The position numbers were made by a program, and so were the translations under genes. Shown in pieces: positions 24,131-34,539 of a DNA stretch of 64,000 nucleotides. The notes below the pieces were generated by a model. That model was not told the origin of the DNA, did no database searches, and saw nothing but the letters and a program-made list of their open reading frames with translations. Positions within the stretch are counted from its first letter, which is position 1. Every line of letters begins with the position of its first letter. Source of the DNA: Oopsacas minuta (lineage: Eukaryota > Porifera > Hexactinellida > Lyssacinosida > Leucopsacidae); assembly GCA_024704765.1 (NCBI GenBank), contig JAKMXF010000099.1, positions 796,419-860,418 on the forward strand, read 5' to 3'.

Positions 24131-25824
24131 AGAATTTGACTCGACTATTGGTGATAGCGAATTAACATGTTTTAAGCACTTGATATTTCCAATTATACTC
24201 CGGTTTTATCAAATTTGATAAAATCAGTGCTAGAGTTCTGAAAATTTGGTTTTAAGTTGTTTGGGTGTAGGTTTCGTGCTAATATTACATTTTTCTAACC
24301 AATGTTGGATCATTTAGAATAAATTAGTGAATATATTTTTCAAGTGATATATTCAGCAAGGTTCATCCTGATTCTCAAGTGCCATACGCCTAAAATAGCA
24401 CCCACATTTTTTAATAGGAGCCGTAGAGACATATTAGCTGATATTCATGCGCCTATAGGCGCGCAGCATACGACTTGATAATACCTTGCATATCAGACTA
24501 GTGAATTCAAGGCACATAATGTTCAGTATATCCTATAGCTGGAGAGTAACTATCATGATGCCAAAAAAGTCAAATTTGAGTAAGGTGGGACTGTGGTTGA
24601 ATGGTATTACGTTTCATAATTTCACGTCAACACACAAACAGTCCTACAATAGAAACGGAAAATCAATAATGGACAAGGTTATGATTATATACTGAATGTA
24701 TTCAAGTTGAGTTGAGAATTAATTGAAAATCCGTGTGCGGATTTTATTGGAGAATATATAATTATTTTCTAACAAACTGACGGAGTGTGTAACGATAACC
24801 ACCACAGTCGAGACGCGAATTGCAAAGCAAGACACAAAATATTTCCGCGAAGAATAGAAACGGCGAACGGCAAACTGCCGAACTACTTGGCTTGTCTCTA
24901 TCACGGTTTGGTATATAGATATATTATTCTTCTATTTAAATGCGGATAAATAGAAGAATAATATACATATATATATCAAACCATGACCTACGGAATATTT
25001 GGAGGCCATGGCACTGGTTCCGAAAATAGACCAAGGATGTGTGACTAGGTCGAATGGTATCTAAGGATATTTCAGAACAGCTCATTTTGCCCAATAATGC
25101 ATATTTGTTGAAGAAGAAATTGTACAGCACGATATGCAAATATATCTCAGGAATGTGGCAAAATATGTCTACTAAGCATTAAATAGGGAAAATTTCATTC
25201 TTTGATTCCTTGTAAAAACATAAGTATTGCATCATTCATCCCATGTCCGTATATGAATTGATCAATAGATAGTTTTATGCGAAATACCAAAATTGCACTA
25301 CAAAAGTTGGCTCGTTCTTGAGTTACTTTAGAGACCAGGGATGGCACATTTTTATGAATATCCAATTATATCTTATGTAATAATTAAAATTTTCTTAAAA
25401 TCTGGATAGCCAATAGGCAGTAAATACAAATATGCTATCCCTTGTCTGTAATTGTAACTCAAGAAATCGTCAACTTTGGTATTACAAATATTTCGTAAAG
25501 ATATCTATTGATTATTATATATATGTACATTGAAATGAAAGATGGAAGATTTAACGTTTTAGAAGGCATCAAAGAAACACATATTTTGCCAAATTCTTGA
25601 GATATTTTGGTATATCATACATGAAAATTTGTTCCTCTACTAGTATGGAATACATTTATAGTCGAAAATGAGCCGTTTCTGAAATAATAGTCACCCTAGA
25701 TATTAGCCGGCCTGGTCACATATCCCTGGCCCATTATTGGACGCCTTCTATTTCGTAGGTCACGATTAAACCTAAGGTGAGTACGTCAGAAATATAGATT
25801 ATTAATATTAATTTATAATTAAAG
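24131..25824. other. intergenic, downstream of the caspase-ROCO gene, with one hairpin
   Basis: No gene found. 24905-24982 forms a strong hairpin: GGTTTGGTATATAGATATAT pairs with its mirror, and the inner arms ATTATTCTTCTATTTA pair with TAAATAGAAGAATAAT around a 6-base loop. A 14-bp perfect palindrome, GCGCCTATAGGCGC, is at about 24450. The region should contain the 3' UTR of the gene that ends at 25825. Confidence 0.4.
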
Positions 25825-28800
25825 TCAAAAATATAGTTTCTTCCTTAAATGACTAATATCCTCAGTACATTGTGAAAAAGTTTGAGATAGTAAAGAAACC
25901 CTGCGTCTGACTTCTGTCATTATGTGCAAAAATTCTTCATATCGACAATACTGTAATACTAAACAAAATGACTGAATGAATATCGAACCATGGGAAGTAT
26001 GTCTGAATGATGAATATCGCTGCACAGTAGAATTTCCAATAAAAATATCAGAGAGGGCCGACAGATTTTCTGGTTCCTCATCAATAGATCCCGTTGGATT
26101 AAGCAAAATACGAAGTGGATGGATAGTCGGATGTAATTGTTCTTTTCCAGAAGTAGATATTTCACTATCTTCCCTCACTTGATTATTTTTCATTATGTTA
26201 TTACCATACTCTGAAAAAAACATATATTTTCGATGAGATAATTTATTTTCTCTAAGCTGAAATACTTCTATTTTAGACCCTCGACAGGCTTGAAGAATGA
26301 AAATCTTTGGTTTACCAGCTAAAGATTCACAGTAAATATTTGAAAATTCGGAGGTAATCTCATCTCGAGAAATTTTCTTTCCATCAGATAGCAAAATGTT
26401 GTCATCTTCGTCACCATGGGACATCACAACACAAAAGAATGAATCATAAGAAGAATGGTCTAAACGAGCAATTTTTATAATCTCTTTCTTAAATTCTGCT
26501 TTAGTTAAGTTTTCTTTAGCAATGACAACATATTGTAAATGTTCAAATGTGTCACGAAGTGATATGAGATCTAGTTTAGATCCTTTTCGAACTGATGCTT
26601 GATCAGTCGCAAATATTTCAATGTTCACAAGAAATGCTATTCCGTGAGGATTTGAATTCATCCGATATCGATCATGATGAGGCTGTCTATCAATATTTTT
26701 GCTATTATGAAAGGTCAAAGGTGTTATTAGTCCCTTACTGATATTCTTGTCAATTAAACTACGCAAAAACTGATGACCTGGGTTTCTATACTCTCTACAT
26801 AGAACAACATACAATTTGACGGCCCATAAGGGACCTTTATGAACTAATTCTTCCAGAAGATTAGCAGAATTTTCTACCTGAGAATAACCCTTGTTGTTTA
26901 TAGCATAAATTCTTTCTGAACTAGCTAGGCCAAACTTATAGAGTAGAGGTGATAAGTCTTGGGAATTTATGTGCTGTATAAAGGTATCTTGATTATTGAA
27001 AATGAATTTTGCTATAGAAGTGTTATCATAAAACTTGGTAATATAATCCAACAAAAAATCATTATCATTAAAAATGTGGTTCCAATTAATCTTACATTGT
27101 TTGTTGTAACACCATGATTCCCTAGCCCTAGAGTCCGTTAGCAACAATTGGTCCAAACAAATGCATGGATGCTCCATTCGATCCAAATCAGAAAGTCTGT
27201 CACAAGTACAATCTAATACAACTTTAGCCAAATTTCCACAAGGTATCAGTTTTCCCTGAATATCAATGATAAGCATCTGAAGAAAAATTAAGTAGTCCAT
27301 TATCTCTGATTTATCATATTGATCTGCGTAAGGATTTTCTTGTTCCTCCAATGAGTTAATTTTGGAGAAATTAATTTGAATGTATGGTTTATCTATGCAA
27401 AATTCGATAGCAACCAGGAGAGAAGGACAGACATAGAAAAAGGCACAGTCGAAGCCGAATATAGGAAGAGATAAGTTCTTTTCAACATTTCTACGGATGC
27501 AATAAGATAGGAGTGTAAAATAGAGGGACGCGGGAATAAATCCGTCTGGGAAAAACAAGTAAAACGAAGAGAAAAATCGATGATTGGGTAGCAATGATAC
27601 TAGTTTTTTTGAAGAAGTCGTGAAAAGATAAGGAACGTAATAATAATTTGATAATCCTTCTTCAGATTGGCTATCAATCAAAATGCCGTATATTTTAAGT
27701 AAATCTAAAAGGGAATCTTTTAAAACCCTAAGATTGAGTGAATTTAAAATATATTCAAGCAAATTACATGACAATTTGGCCTCAGACTGGCAAATTCTCA
27801 GATCCCTAACTAAAATCTCGGTGTTTGTGTTGGTAAACCTTTCTAGAAGAGCACTACCATACTGCGGAGAAACAATATGATAAATAAGATCTAAAAATTT
27901 CTGAACGTCAGTTATAATTATTCCCTGCTTATAAAAGAAAAAACCAATATCGTGGAAAAGATGGAGAAAATATTCCAAATCTTTCAAACAACTGCAAGAT
28001 TCAGCCAAAAAACATATTCGTCTGTGATTTATAATTGGCAGCTCTTCTCGTAAAATAATATTTGCGAGCTCTATCCATTTAATAGGAATAGATTGCTGAA
28101 AAGCAATATGGTCAGAGAGTTGTTTAACAATGTCTTTAAGTTTAGATATTCCAGATATGTAGGGAGATTCGGGTAGACAGCTTATCAAAAAAAGTCCATC
28201 ATCTTCATGAACTAAACTGAAAGCATTATTTCTTCTGTTCATGTGTGATCTTATAGTTTCTAAATGTTTCTCTGCTCGCTTTATAGGATTGATCACACAG
28301 TCAGATTTGCTGAATACGAAGATGATTTTAGCAGGTCTTTGGTAAATGTCATTCGATGCAGTTTTACTGACGGAAAATATGGCATTGAGCCAAAACTCAA
28401 TAGCTTCCAAATAAGTAGTTGGCACACCAATTTGTGATCTGAGAGTATGTCTGTCCATTCTCTCAGTCCTCACATTGATTGGGTTAGTAAGTTCATCAAC
28501 TGATAAGTCTACCAGTAGTAAATAGATAGCTCGGGGGGAAAGAAAGAGAGAATGAAAGCAATATAAATAATTCTGCCCTGCGAAATCCCATGCTGTTAGA
28601 AAGTTAGACTTTGATGATAGCTCGTCGGTTCCACGAAGTGTGGCATGAATTTTCTGGACTGGAATTGATTTGGCGAAATCTTTGGAGTTTTCTTCGAATA
28701 ATGTCGGAGCAACAGCAGCGGAGTCCACCTGAGAACCCAGATAATCGTCAAACTTTTCTTCAGTTAGTAGATTGAGCTCCTCTCCTCTAGGATTTAATGA

Positions 28801-30894
28801 TGGTGATAGGAAGTGTTCTTGTGAATCAAAAATGTTGGAGGATTTTGAGTTGTCCGATTCTGGGATAAAGGTTTTGTGCTCTGAGAAAGAATGATTTCGT
28901 AAACAAAATTCATTTTGTAATTTCTTATCATATTCTAAGTACTCTTGAGTCATGTACTTTACAGCCATATCTTGCCTGGTTTCCTCTAAATTATTAGTAT
29001 ATGTCATCAAGTCTTCTATCTGCTCCCAATCCTGAGAAATCTTATGCACCTGTAAATCGAATTTGTTTATAAATGGAGTACTTTCTTCGTCGATTTTGAA
29101 GGGTAAACCAGTTAGATTGCGCAGGAGAGAGGTCTTGCCTACTCCTTCAGGCCCTACTATCATCAAACGATAAAATCGAAAAGGTTCAGACCCTTCCAAA
29201 CAAGCCATCATATACGCTCTTCTGAATGCATCCCCTTCAATGTTTAAAATAGAAGAAAGATCTTTATTGGAACTAAAATTAAAACCTCCAACTAAACCAT
29301 CAATGACCTGAATATATTCAGACTTGCGAGATTCTACTATTGAATCATATAATATGGTGTGTAACTCCGAAAAATAATTCTTTTGAATTGACAGAATAAA
29401 ATTAGCTAGCAAAGATGAATTCGCGCCAGAAAGCGTCTTATCAATAGCGTGTACAATCATCATGTTTTTGTAATTGGTGGGGTAGGAGTATGTTGATGGT
29501 TGAAACTTTTTGACTGCTTCCGAATTACAGTTGGAAACTAATTGGCTAAGAAAGATAGCTCTAGGAATATCAGGGAAGGAATTCGCAAGCTCGTTTGAGA
29601 AAATATTGACCTTAAGAGATGTTTTATCATTTAAAGATACTTGATGCTGTTCAATATCACAAGTTAGAATGAGCACCACAACTAGACTACATTTTCCACA
29701 TAGATTTTTGTTTTTATTGATAGTTTGTGTATAGCTGGATTTACCAACCAACAAAATATCCTGAGCAATTCTGAAGTTCATCAATTGAAACTCTATCTTA
29801 ATATTTTCAATTAACTCTGGGATAAAATTTAAATTGCTTTGTGTAAAATTTTCGTTTGTAAGAACCATGAATAGTCCTTGTGATGATGAGCTTGCAGTCA
29901 CATCATCTTGGCCTTGAACATTGGCATTTCTAGAAAGATAAATATATTGTCTAAGAGTATTTTGTATAAAAAATACATTATTCGCACCAGAGTAATGACT
30001 ACATGATTCAAGGAATTGGTAGTAAGTATCCCTGGTGTTGAGAAATAAATTGATTAATTGAGATTTCGATTGAGTTTTTCTTAGAGTTTCAAATAATGAT
30101 ACCACAGGCTGATGAGGTTTGATACCAGGAGAAAGTGAAGATTGATGAGATGATGAATAACAAAATAAGGTGTTTGTACAAATGTTCTTTTCTGGTGTTG
30201 GAGGGGAGTTTGCCTGGGAGATATAGTCAAAGAAGAGGAGAACTGGCATAGCAGCCTCTGAACTGACTAAAGATGCTATCTTGTTAATAAGAAATGTATG
30301 GGAGTAAACAGGATTGGAGTCTAGGCCTTCGTGGAATTTGTAACTGAGAATACCCCGAGAATCTTTAATAGAGACAGCCTGACCAATACAAAATACGACC
30401 AAACTGTTGAGAGACGGGGAAGAAGCAATAGCTTCATCTATTAATAAGGGAAGTGCCTTATATTTAGACACATCATAAATTCCTGCTTTAACATTAGAAA
30501 ACTTAAGTTTCTGATGATCTCGAATATAAGCTGTGTCCAAAATTTTCACATTAAAATTCAGGAAAGTTAAAGTTTTCTCAATCTGCTTTGATTTGAGTCT
30601 CGCTTGGAGAAGATCAATCTCGCAGCTTTCAAATATAATTATCAAACAGAGACCACACTTTGCATTGTGCTGTGAAATATGAGGATTAGAGTTGAGTGCT
30701 TCAATTGATATTTGAAATTCATTTTCGTTAAAAGACTGAGTATAAGGGTTAGGGCTAGTTTTAGATTTTACAAAAGACACGGGTGTATCCATAACAATCA
30801 ATTCTCCATCACTATCTGAGTCAAGAGGTGGAGTATTTGCTCCCGAAAGGCCAAGTTGTCTAAAATTCTCATCAGATATACTTTGTGAGGTCAT
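25825..30894 (-). CDS. pseudocaspase-pseudocaspase-ROC-COR-CARD-caspase fusion protein
   Basis: A single frame of 1689 residues; an in-frame TAA six codons upstream supports the ATG. Domains in order: caspase fold 1 (about 78-320; p20 without catalytic residues, where IGQA and FFDYISQ replace SHG and QACRG; p10 from TLFCYSSS); caspase fold 2 (about 338-545; starts GLFMVLTNENF, also without His/Cys); ROC GTPase (571-930; P-loop GPEGVGKTS at 581-589, DFAGQ at 770-774, SKSD at 862-865, with a long acidic/Ser-rich insertion at about 600-750); COR (about 936-1180; HLFHDIGFFFY, FFPDGFIPASL); a CARD-like helical bundle (about 1296-1386; LLEELVHKGPLWAVKLY, NPGHQFLRSL); and a complete caspase (1412-1689) with MSHGDED (His1493), QACRG (Cys1537), Arg1436 and Arg1631 for the substrate pocket, and the caspase-type end KKLYF. 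I infer a cytosolic GTPase-regulated initiator caspase. Caspases cleave after aspartate. The C-terminal assignment is very secure; the two N-terminal folds are inferred from motif order. Confidence 0.93.
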   Translation of the reverse strand: MTSQSISDENFRQLGLSGANTPPLDSDSDGELIVMDTPVSFVKSKTSPNPYTQSFNENEFQISIEALNSNPHISQHNAKCGLCLIIIFESCEIDLLQARLKSKQIEKTLTFLNFNVKILDTAYIRDHQKLKFSNVKAGIYDVSKYKALPLLIDEAIASSPSLNSLVVFCIGQAVSIKDSRGILSYKFHEGLDSNPVYSHTFLINKIASLVSSEAAMPVLLFFDYISQANSPPTPEKNICTNTLFCYSSSHQSSLSPGIKPHQPVVSLFETLRKTQSKSQLINLFLNTRDTYYQFLESCSHYSGANNVFFIQNTLRQYIYLSRNANVQGQDDVTASSSSQGLFMVLTNENFTQSNLNFIPELIENIKIEFQLMNFRIAQDILLVGKSSYTQTINKNKNLCGKCSLVVVLILTCDIEQHQVSLNDKTSLKVNIFSNELANSFPDIPRAIFLSQLVSNCNSEAVKKFQPSTYSYPTNYKNMMIVHAIDKTLSGANSSLLANFILSIQKNYFSELHTILYDSIVESRKSEYIQVIDGLVGGFNFSSNKDLSSILNIEGDAFRRAYMMACLEGSEPFRFYRLMIVGPEGVGKTSLLRNLTGLPFKIDEESTPFINKFDLQVHKISQDWEQIEDLMTYTNNLEETRQDMAVKYMTQEYLEYDKKLQNEFCLRNHSFSEHKTFIPESDNSKSSNIFDSQEHFLSPSLNPRGEELNLLTEEKFDDYLGSQVDSAAVAPTLFEENSKDFAKSIPVQKIHATLRGTDELSSKSNFLTAWDFAGQNYLYCFHSLFLSPRAIYLLLVDLSVDELTNPINVRTERMDRHTLRSQIGVPTTYLEAIEFWLNAIFSVSKTASNDIYQRPAKIIFVFSKSDCVINPIKRAEKHLETIRSHMNRRNNAFSLVHEDDGLFLISCLPESPYISGISKLKDIVKQLSDHIAFQQSIPIKWIELANIILREELPIINHRRICFLAESCSCLKDLEYFLHLFHDIGFFFYKQGIIITDVQKFLDLIYHIVSPQYGSALLERFTNTNTEILVRDLRICQSEAKLSCNLLEYILNSLNLRVLKDSLLDLLKIYGILIDSQSEEGLSNYYYVPYLFTTSSKKLVSLLPNHRFFSSFYLFFPDGFIPASLYFTLLSYCIRRNVEKNLSLPIFGFDCAFFYVCPSLLVAIEFCIDKPYIQINFSKINSLEEQENPYADQYDKSEIMDYLIFLQMLIIDIQGKLIPCGNLAKVVLDCTCDRLSDLDRMEHPCICLDQLLLTDSRARESWCYNKQCKINWNHIFNDNDFLLDYITKFYDNTSIAKFIFNNQDTFIQHINSQDLSPLLYKFGLASSERIYAINNKGYSQVENSANLLEELVHKGPLWAVKLYVVLCREYRNPGHQFLRSLIDKNISKGLITPLTFHNSKNIDRQPHHDRYRMNSNPHGIAFLVNIEIFATDQASVRKGSKLDLISLRDTFEHLQYVVIAKENLTKAEFKKEIIKIARLDHSSYDSFFCVVMSHGDEDDNILLSDGKKISRDEITSEFSNIYCESLAGKPKIFILQACRGSKIEVFQLRENKLSHRKYMFFSEYGNNIMKNNQVREDSEISTSGKEQLHPTIHPLRILLNPTGSIDEEPENLSALSDIFIGNSTVQRYSSFRHTSHGSIFIQSFCLVLQYCRYEEFLHIMTEVRRRVSLLSQTFSQCTEDISHLRKKLYF

Positions 30895-31508
30895 TAAATC
30901 TTCAACAAATTATCAGAAAATTAGATAAATGTATAATCTAAATTTGTAACTAAATATAACACAAACGTTGATGACTGAAGTAATGCAGAGTCATCATCCG
31001 GTAACTCGAACATCAGGAGGTAAATCTGTCCGAAATAAGGGATGGCCTCAATTAAGGGAAATTACTGCTCATTGAGTATATTAATGATCACTTCAAAATG
31101 CAATACCTAGATCAAAACATTCATATGAAAATTATTTTAATATATATTGTGAATTCATATAGTATACAGTTAAGAGCGTCGAAATCCGGGTCAATTTGCC
31201 CAAACTTTAATTATATGTTCTTGGACTAAGGAAAAGGGCAAATCGGACAGATTGAATAGTACCAAAGAGGGTTGTACTTCTCTATAAAATTATGTTATGT
31301 CACCAAACTCATCTCAACGTTTACTGTGAGACGTTTGCTGTTTCAAGATTAACCATAGGAACTTTTAACCAGGAACAAGATTTACCAGAGAAATCTTTGC
31401 AAAGGAGAAGTTGGGAAAGCGTAATAAGGGTAGGAAGGATCCATAGGTTGAAGAAGTTCATTACTAAATTATTCAAATCAGAGTTTTGCTGTGTTCAATT
31501 TAGGACTA
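30895..31508. other. upstream region of the caspase-ROCO gene
   Basis: Contains the in-frame stop just before the ATG. I see no other gene or clear promoter element. One lone pogo-like end (CAGTTAAGAGCGTCGAAATC) is at about 31167. Confidence 0.35.
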
Positions 31509-32853
31509 CAGGGTGTTAAGAAATTGATGCCCTAATTATATTTGAGTAACAGTTTGAAATCAGCGGTATAGAATGTGGTGATCACTTTCCAATATAACTG
31601 CCTTTACGTTTTATACATTCTTTAACTCTATTACACATCCCTAATACTAAATTCTCCAAAATTTCTGGAGATATCCTCGACCAAGCCAGCTTTACATGAT
31701 TTTCCAGCATCAAAACGTTGGTTGGAATAAGCATCATTTGAATATCATGTTAGACTATTGACCACAAATTTTCAATGGGATTGAGGTCCGAGAGTTACCT
31801 GGCCAAGTTTTCCTTGTCCAAAATTCGATTAAATTGTTATCACACCATTCTTGCGTTCTTTTGGCAGTGTGGGCCGGAGCACCATCCTGTTGAAAGATGG
31901 CTCGTGACATGTCTGGCAACATCTTGCGACGTAAAACACTCGCTTCTTCTGGTTGACGCTGCATAGTAGACATCAATGACTTATTCAATATCTCTCTTAC
32001 ATAATAATCCGCGTTAACAGTTTGACCTTTGGGGATGATATGGAGTTCTGATACTGCACGATATGACATCATTCCCCAAACGAGGATTTTTGAGGGGAAT
32101 TTCACGGTTTCAGTTGGTAAAATTTGAGACTGTTTGTAAGCCCAGACACGATCATTCTGATGGTTTAAGTGAGGATATAATTCGAAGGGAGACTCATCTG
32201 AGAACAGTACCCGGTGCCACTCTTCATTTTTCTAGGATTTCCGATCTTTACAAAATTGGAGGCGAGCCATCCGCTGTTTTTCGGTGATTTTTGGCTGTTT
32301 TTGAGGTTTAAAGGGCTTGACAGAGAGTGTACTTCTTAAATATGTATGTACTGTTACATGAGACACTGGGCATCTCTTGGAGTGTAAGCGCTTAGCCAAT
32401 CTCCGCGTTGATTGGTGTCTTTTGCAAATCGATTTTGCAATGACGATTTTAGCAATTTTTGTGATTGTGGATTTGCGTCTACGTCCAGGCTTGTTTTCGA
32501 GGGAGCGACATGACTTATTGCGGCTCAACCAACGTCGACTTGTTCGAATTTTTATTCCTAAGCTCTGTGAAACCCGTATCTGAGTCATTCCACTCAATAC
32601 CATTCCTACTGCCCTGCTTCTTGTGGCGGAAGTAGCTTCTTTGACAATTAGTATACGCTATAATTCGTACAATCGGGTTTGATAATATACAAAATAGAAA
32701 TTGGCATTCTGACTGAGAGTGATATACTAAAATTGTCTAAAACTGGTTGTCAAATTGAAATAAGAGTGGGTGTATTTCATAAGATTGAACACTGAAACTA
32801 TGGTTACATTATTGTAGATTAAGTGATTAGGGCATCAATTTCTTAACACCCTG
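31509..32853 (-). mobile_element. Tc1-like element (copy C)
   Basis: Terminal inverted repeats CAGGGTGTTAAGAAATTGAT, continuing GCCCTAA (27 bp, near perfect), with TA at 31507-31508 and 32854-32855. 1345 bp. It is a different family from copies A and B by its ends. It carries the best preserved Tc1 transposase in the window. Confidence 0.88.
31600..32603 (-). pseudogene. Tc1 C transposase, one stop and one frameshift
   Basis: Starting near 32603: an N-terminal helix-turn-helix (GMTQIRVSQSLGIKIRT), a GRRRKST linker, a second helix-turn-helix (CPVSHVTVHTYL), then a stop after FCKDRKS (about 32232). The frame continues with VLFSDESPFELYP, KILVWGMMSYRAVSELHIIP and FQQDGAPAHTAKRTQEWC. A one-base shift near 31790 then moves SDLNPIENLWS to another frame. 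All three catalytic acidic residues are visible. Only two lesions make this the youngest-looking transposase here. Confidence 0.85.
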
Positions 32854-32855
32854 TA

Positions 32856-34040
32856 TGGGAGCTCTACCTCAAATCTCCGTTGCCAAAATTAAAAAGCATT
32901 AAATAGCGTTACGATTGCCATACTTAATTTATTTAACCAACAACTTCAACGAATACCGCAAACAAGTAATTGATTAAGCAATTAAACAGAAAACTGTAAA
33001 ATGAATTTTACTGTCAGAATTCAGTTTCTACATGAGATTAGGAACTGTTTTACTCCACGTTTAGATATTTGCAGAAAGATAATCTAATAACCAAGACTTG
33101 CAATACTCCAAAAGTCTCCAAAATATTGTAGCAAACCAATAATCGATTACGGTCCAAACATTAGTAATGAAAGGGAACAGTAAATTCGCAACTTCGTTTT
33201 AACCAATTCCTGCGTATAAACTAGATTTGAGCATCCATTTGAGGACATAAATCACTTTTCCCGGAAGTATTCGGGTAATAGAAAATGCAGAGATGAAGTC
33301 TCTGGTATGTTATCCTAAAGAAAAATAAATGAGATTGGACAAATGCCCTTTTCCCAAAAACGGGCAAATTGTTTTGTTGAATATAGCTGCAAATTTGAAA
33401 AATTGATTTCTTTCTGTAGAATATTATTAGTATTTTTCAGTTGCTATTTGTCACTGGAAGCTGGCTAATTCATAGAATGATTTTGAAAATGGGGTAAAAT
33501 TTCAGGCGGAACGTTTTTATTAACTCGAACTGATCTGACCAGGTTTCTCGACCTCTCTAAATAATCTTCTTAAGTGCTGGCATCCAGGTTGCATGACAAA
33601 TATTTACTTCTTCATGTAACGAAGATTACACATCATCGTAATAGAGAAAATTGGTACAACTATAGTGATGCACACCTTGATAAAAATTGGTTTTAGTGAA
33701 GATGTGGTTATTGTAGTGTGGTAGTACTTATAAAACAATGACGATAGGTAAAAAGAACGCAACAATAGGTCATGAATTGAGAAAGTCACACTAATTTTCT
33801 TTTATATTGAAGGTAGCCAAAACCATACTAATTTAGACATTATCGAATGCTTTTACCGTGTGCATATTCTGTTTGTTATGGTGATGATGATAATGATGAT
33901 AATCTACACATATACCATGAGATAAATATTTCTACTACTTTAACTTATTCATATATGTCAAATAGCAAAGTGATTAGTGTAAAATAGGTGTATATTTCAT
34001 TAACCTGAAAAAAATCACAAAAAGAACATATTTAACTACA
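32856..34040. other. gene-free interval with repeat R2 copy 1
   Basis: No gene seen. About 33340-33505 matches 46040-46215: CCCAAAAACGGGC, TTTTGTTGAAT, ATTTGTCACT and GGCTAATT words in order. The R2 core ends in a TGGGAAA/TTTCCCA-type palindrome in the second copy. Confidence 0.45.
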
Positions 34041-34215
34041 TAATTGCACCAATTAGAAAGCAGTACCCTGTAGTGTGGTGTTCTGTGCATAACATATTAC
34101 AAATAATAATTCTTCCATAGCATAGCCAAGAACCTTGTACCTACATGCAGGCATTTTATTCATGCCTTCACTTCTAGTCACACTACAGGGTAATGCTTTC
34201 TAATTGGTGCAATTA
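34041..34215. mobile_element. 175-bp perfect-arm hairpin (MITE-like)
   Basis: 37-bp arms (34041-34077 and 34179-34215) beginning TAATTGCACCAATTAGAAAG are reverse complements with one mismatch, around a 100-bp loop. No coding capacity. Two bases downstream (34218-34224) lies CACAGTG, discussed under findings. Confidence 0.75.
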
Positions 34216-34539
34216 TGCACAGTGTGGCAAAATGGCCATAATGGGGAAATAGGTAAATGAATCTGTAATATCACCACAATTATACTTACATATACTAAAC
34301 GACACTGTAGATTTCAAAGATACCAATGATATTTTAGTAGCACGACTATAAACCAAGTTATGACGTAATTACTGACATTTTCTAGTTTTTAACACTTGTG
34401 GTTCAATAGTGAGGATAATGTGAAAGTTGATAATACATGCATGTCATGGTCTCTATTCTGCTATTTCATAACGACAATTAAAAGACCCTTAATTATGTAT
34501 GACTATGGATATACTTATTATCATAAATCATCTGATAGT

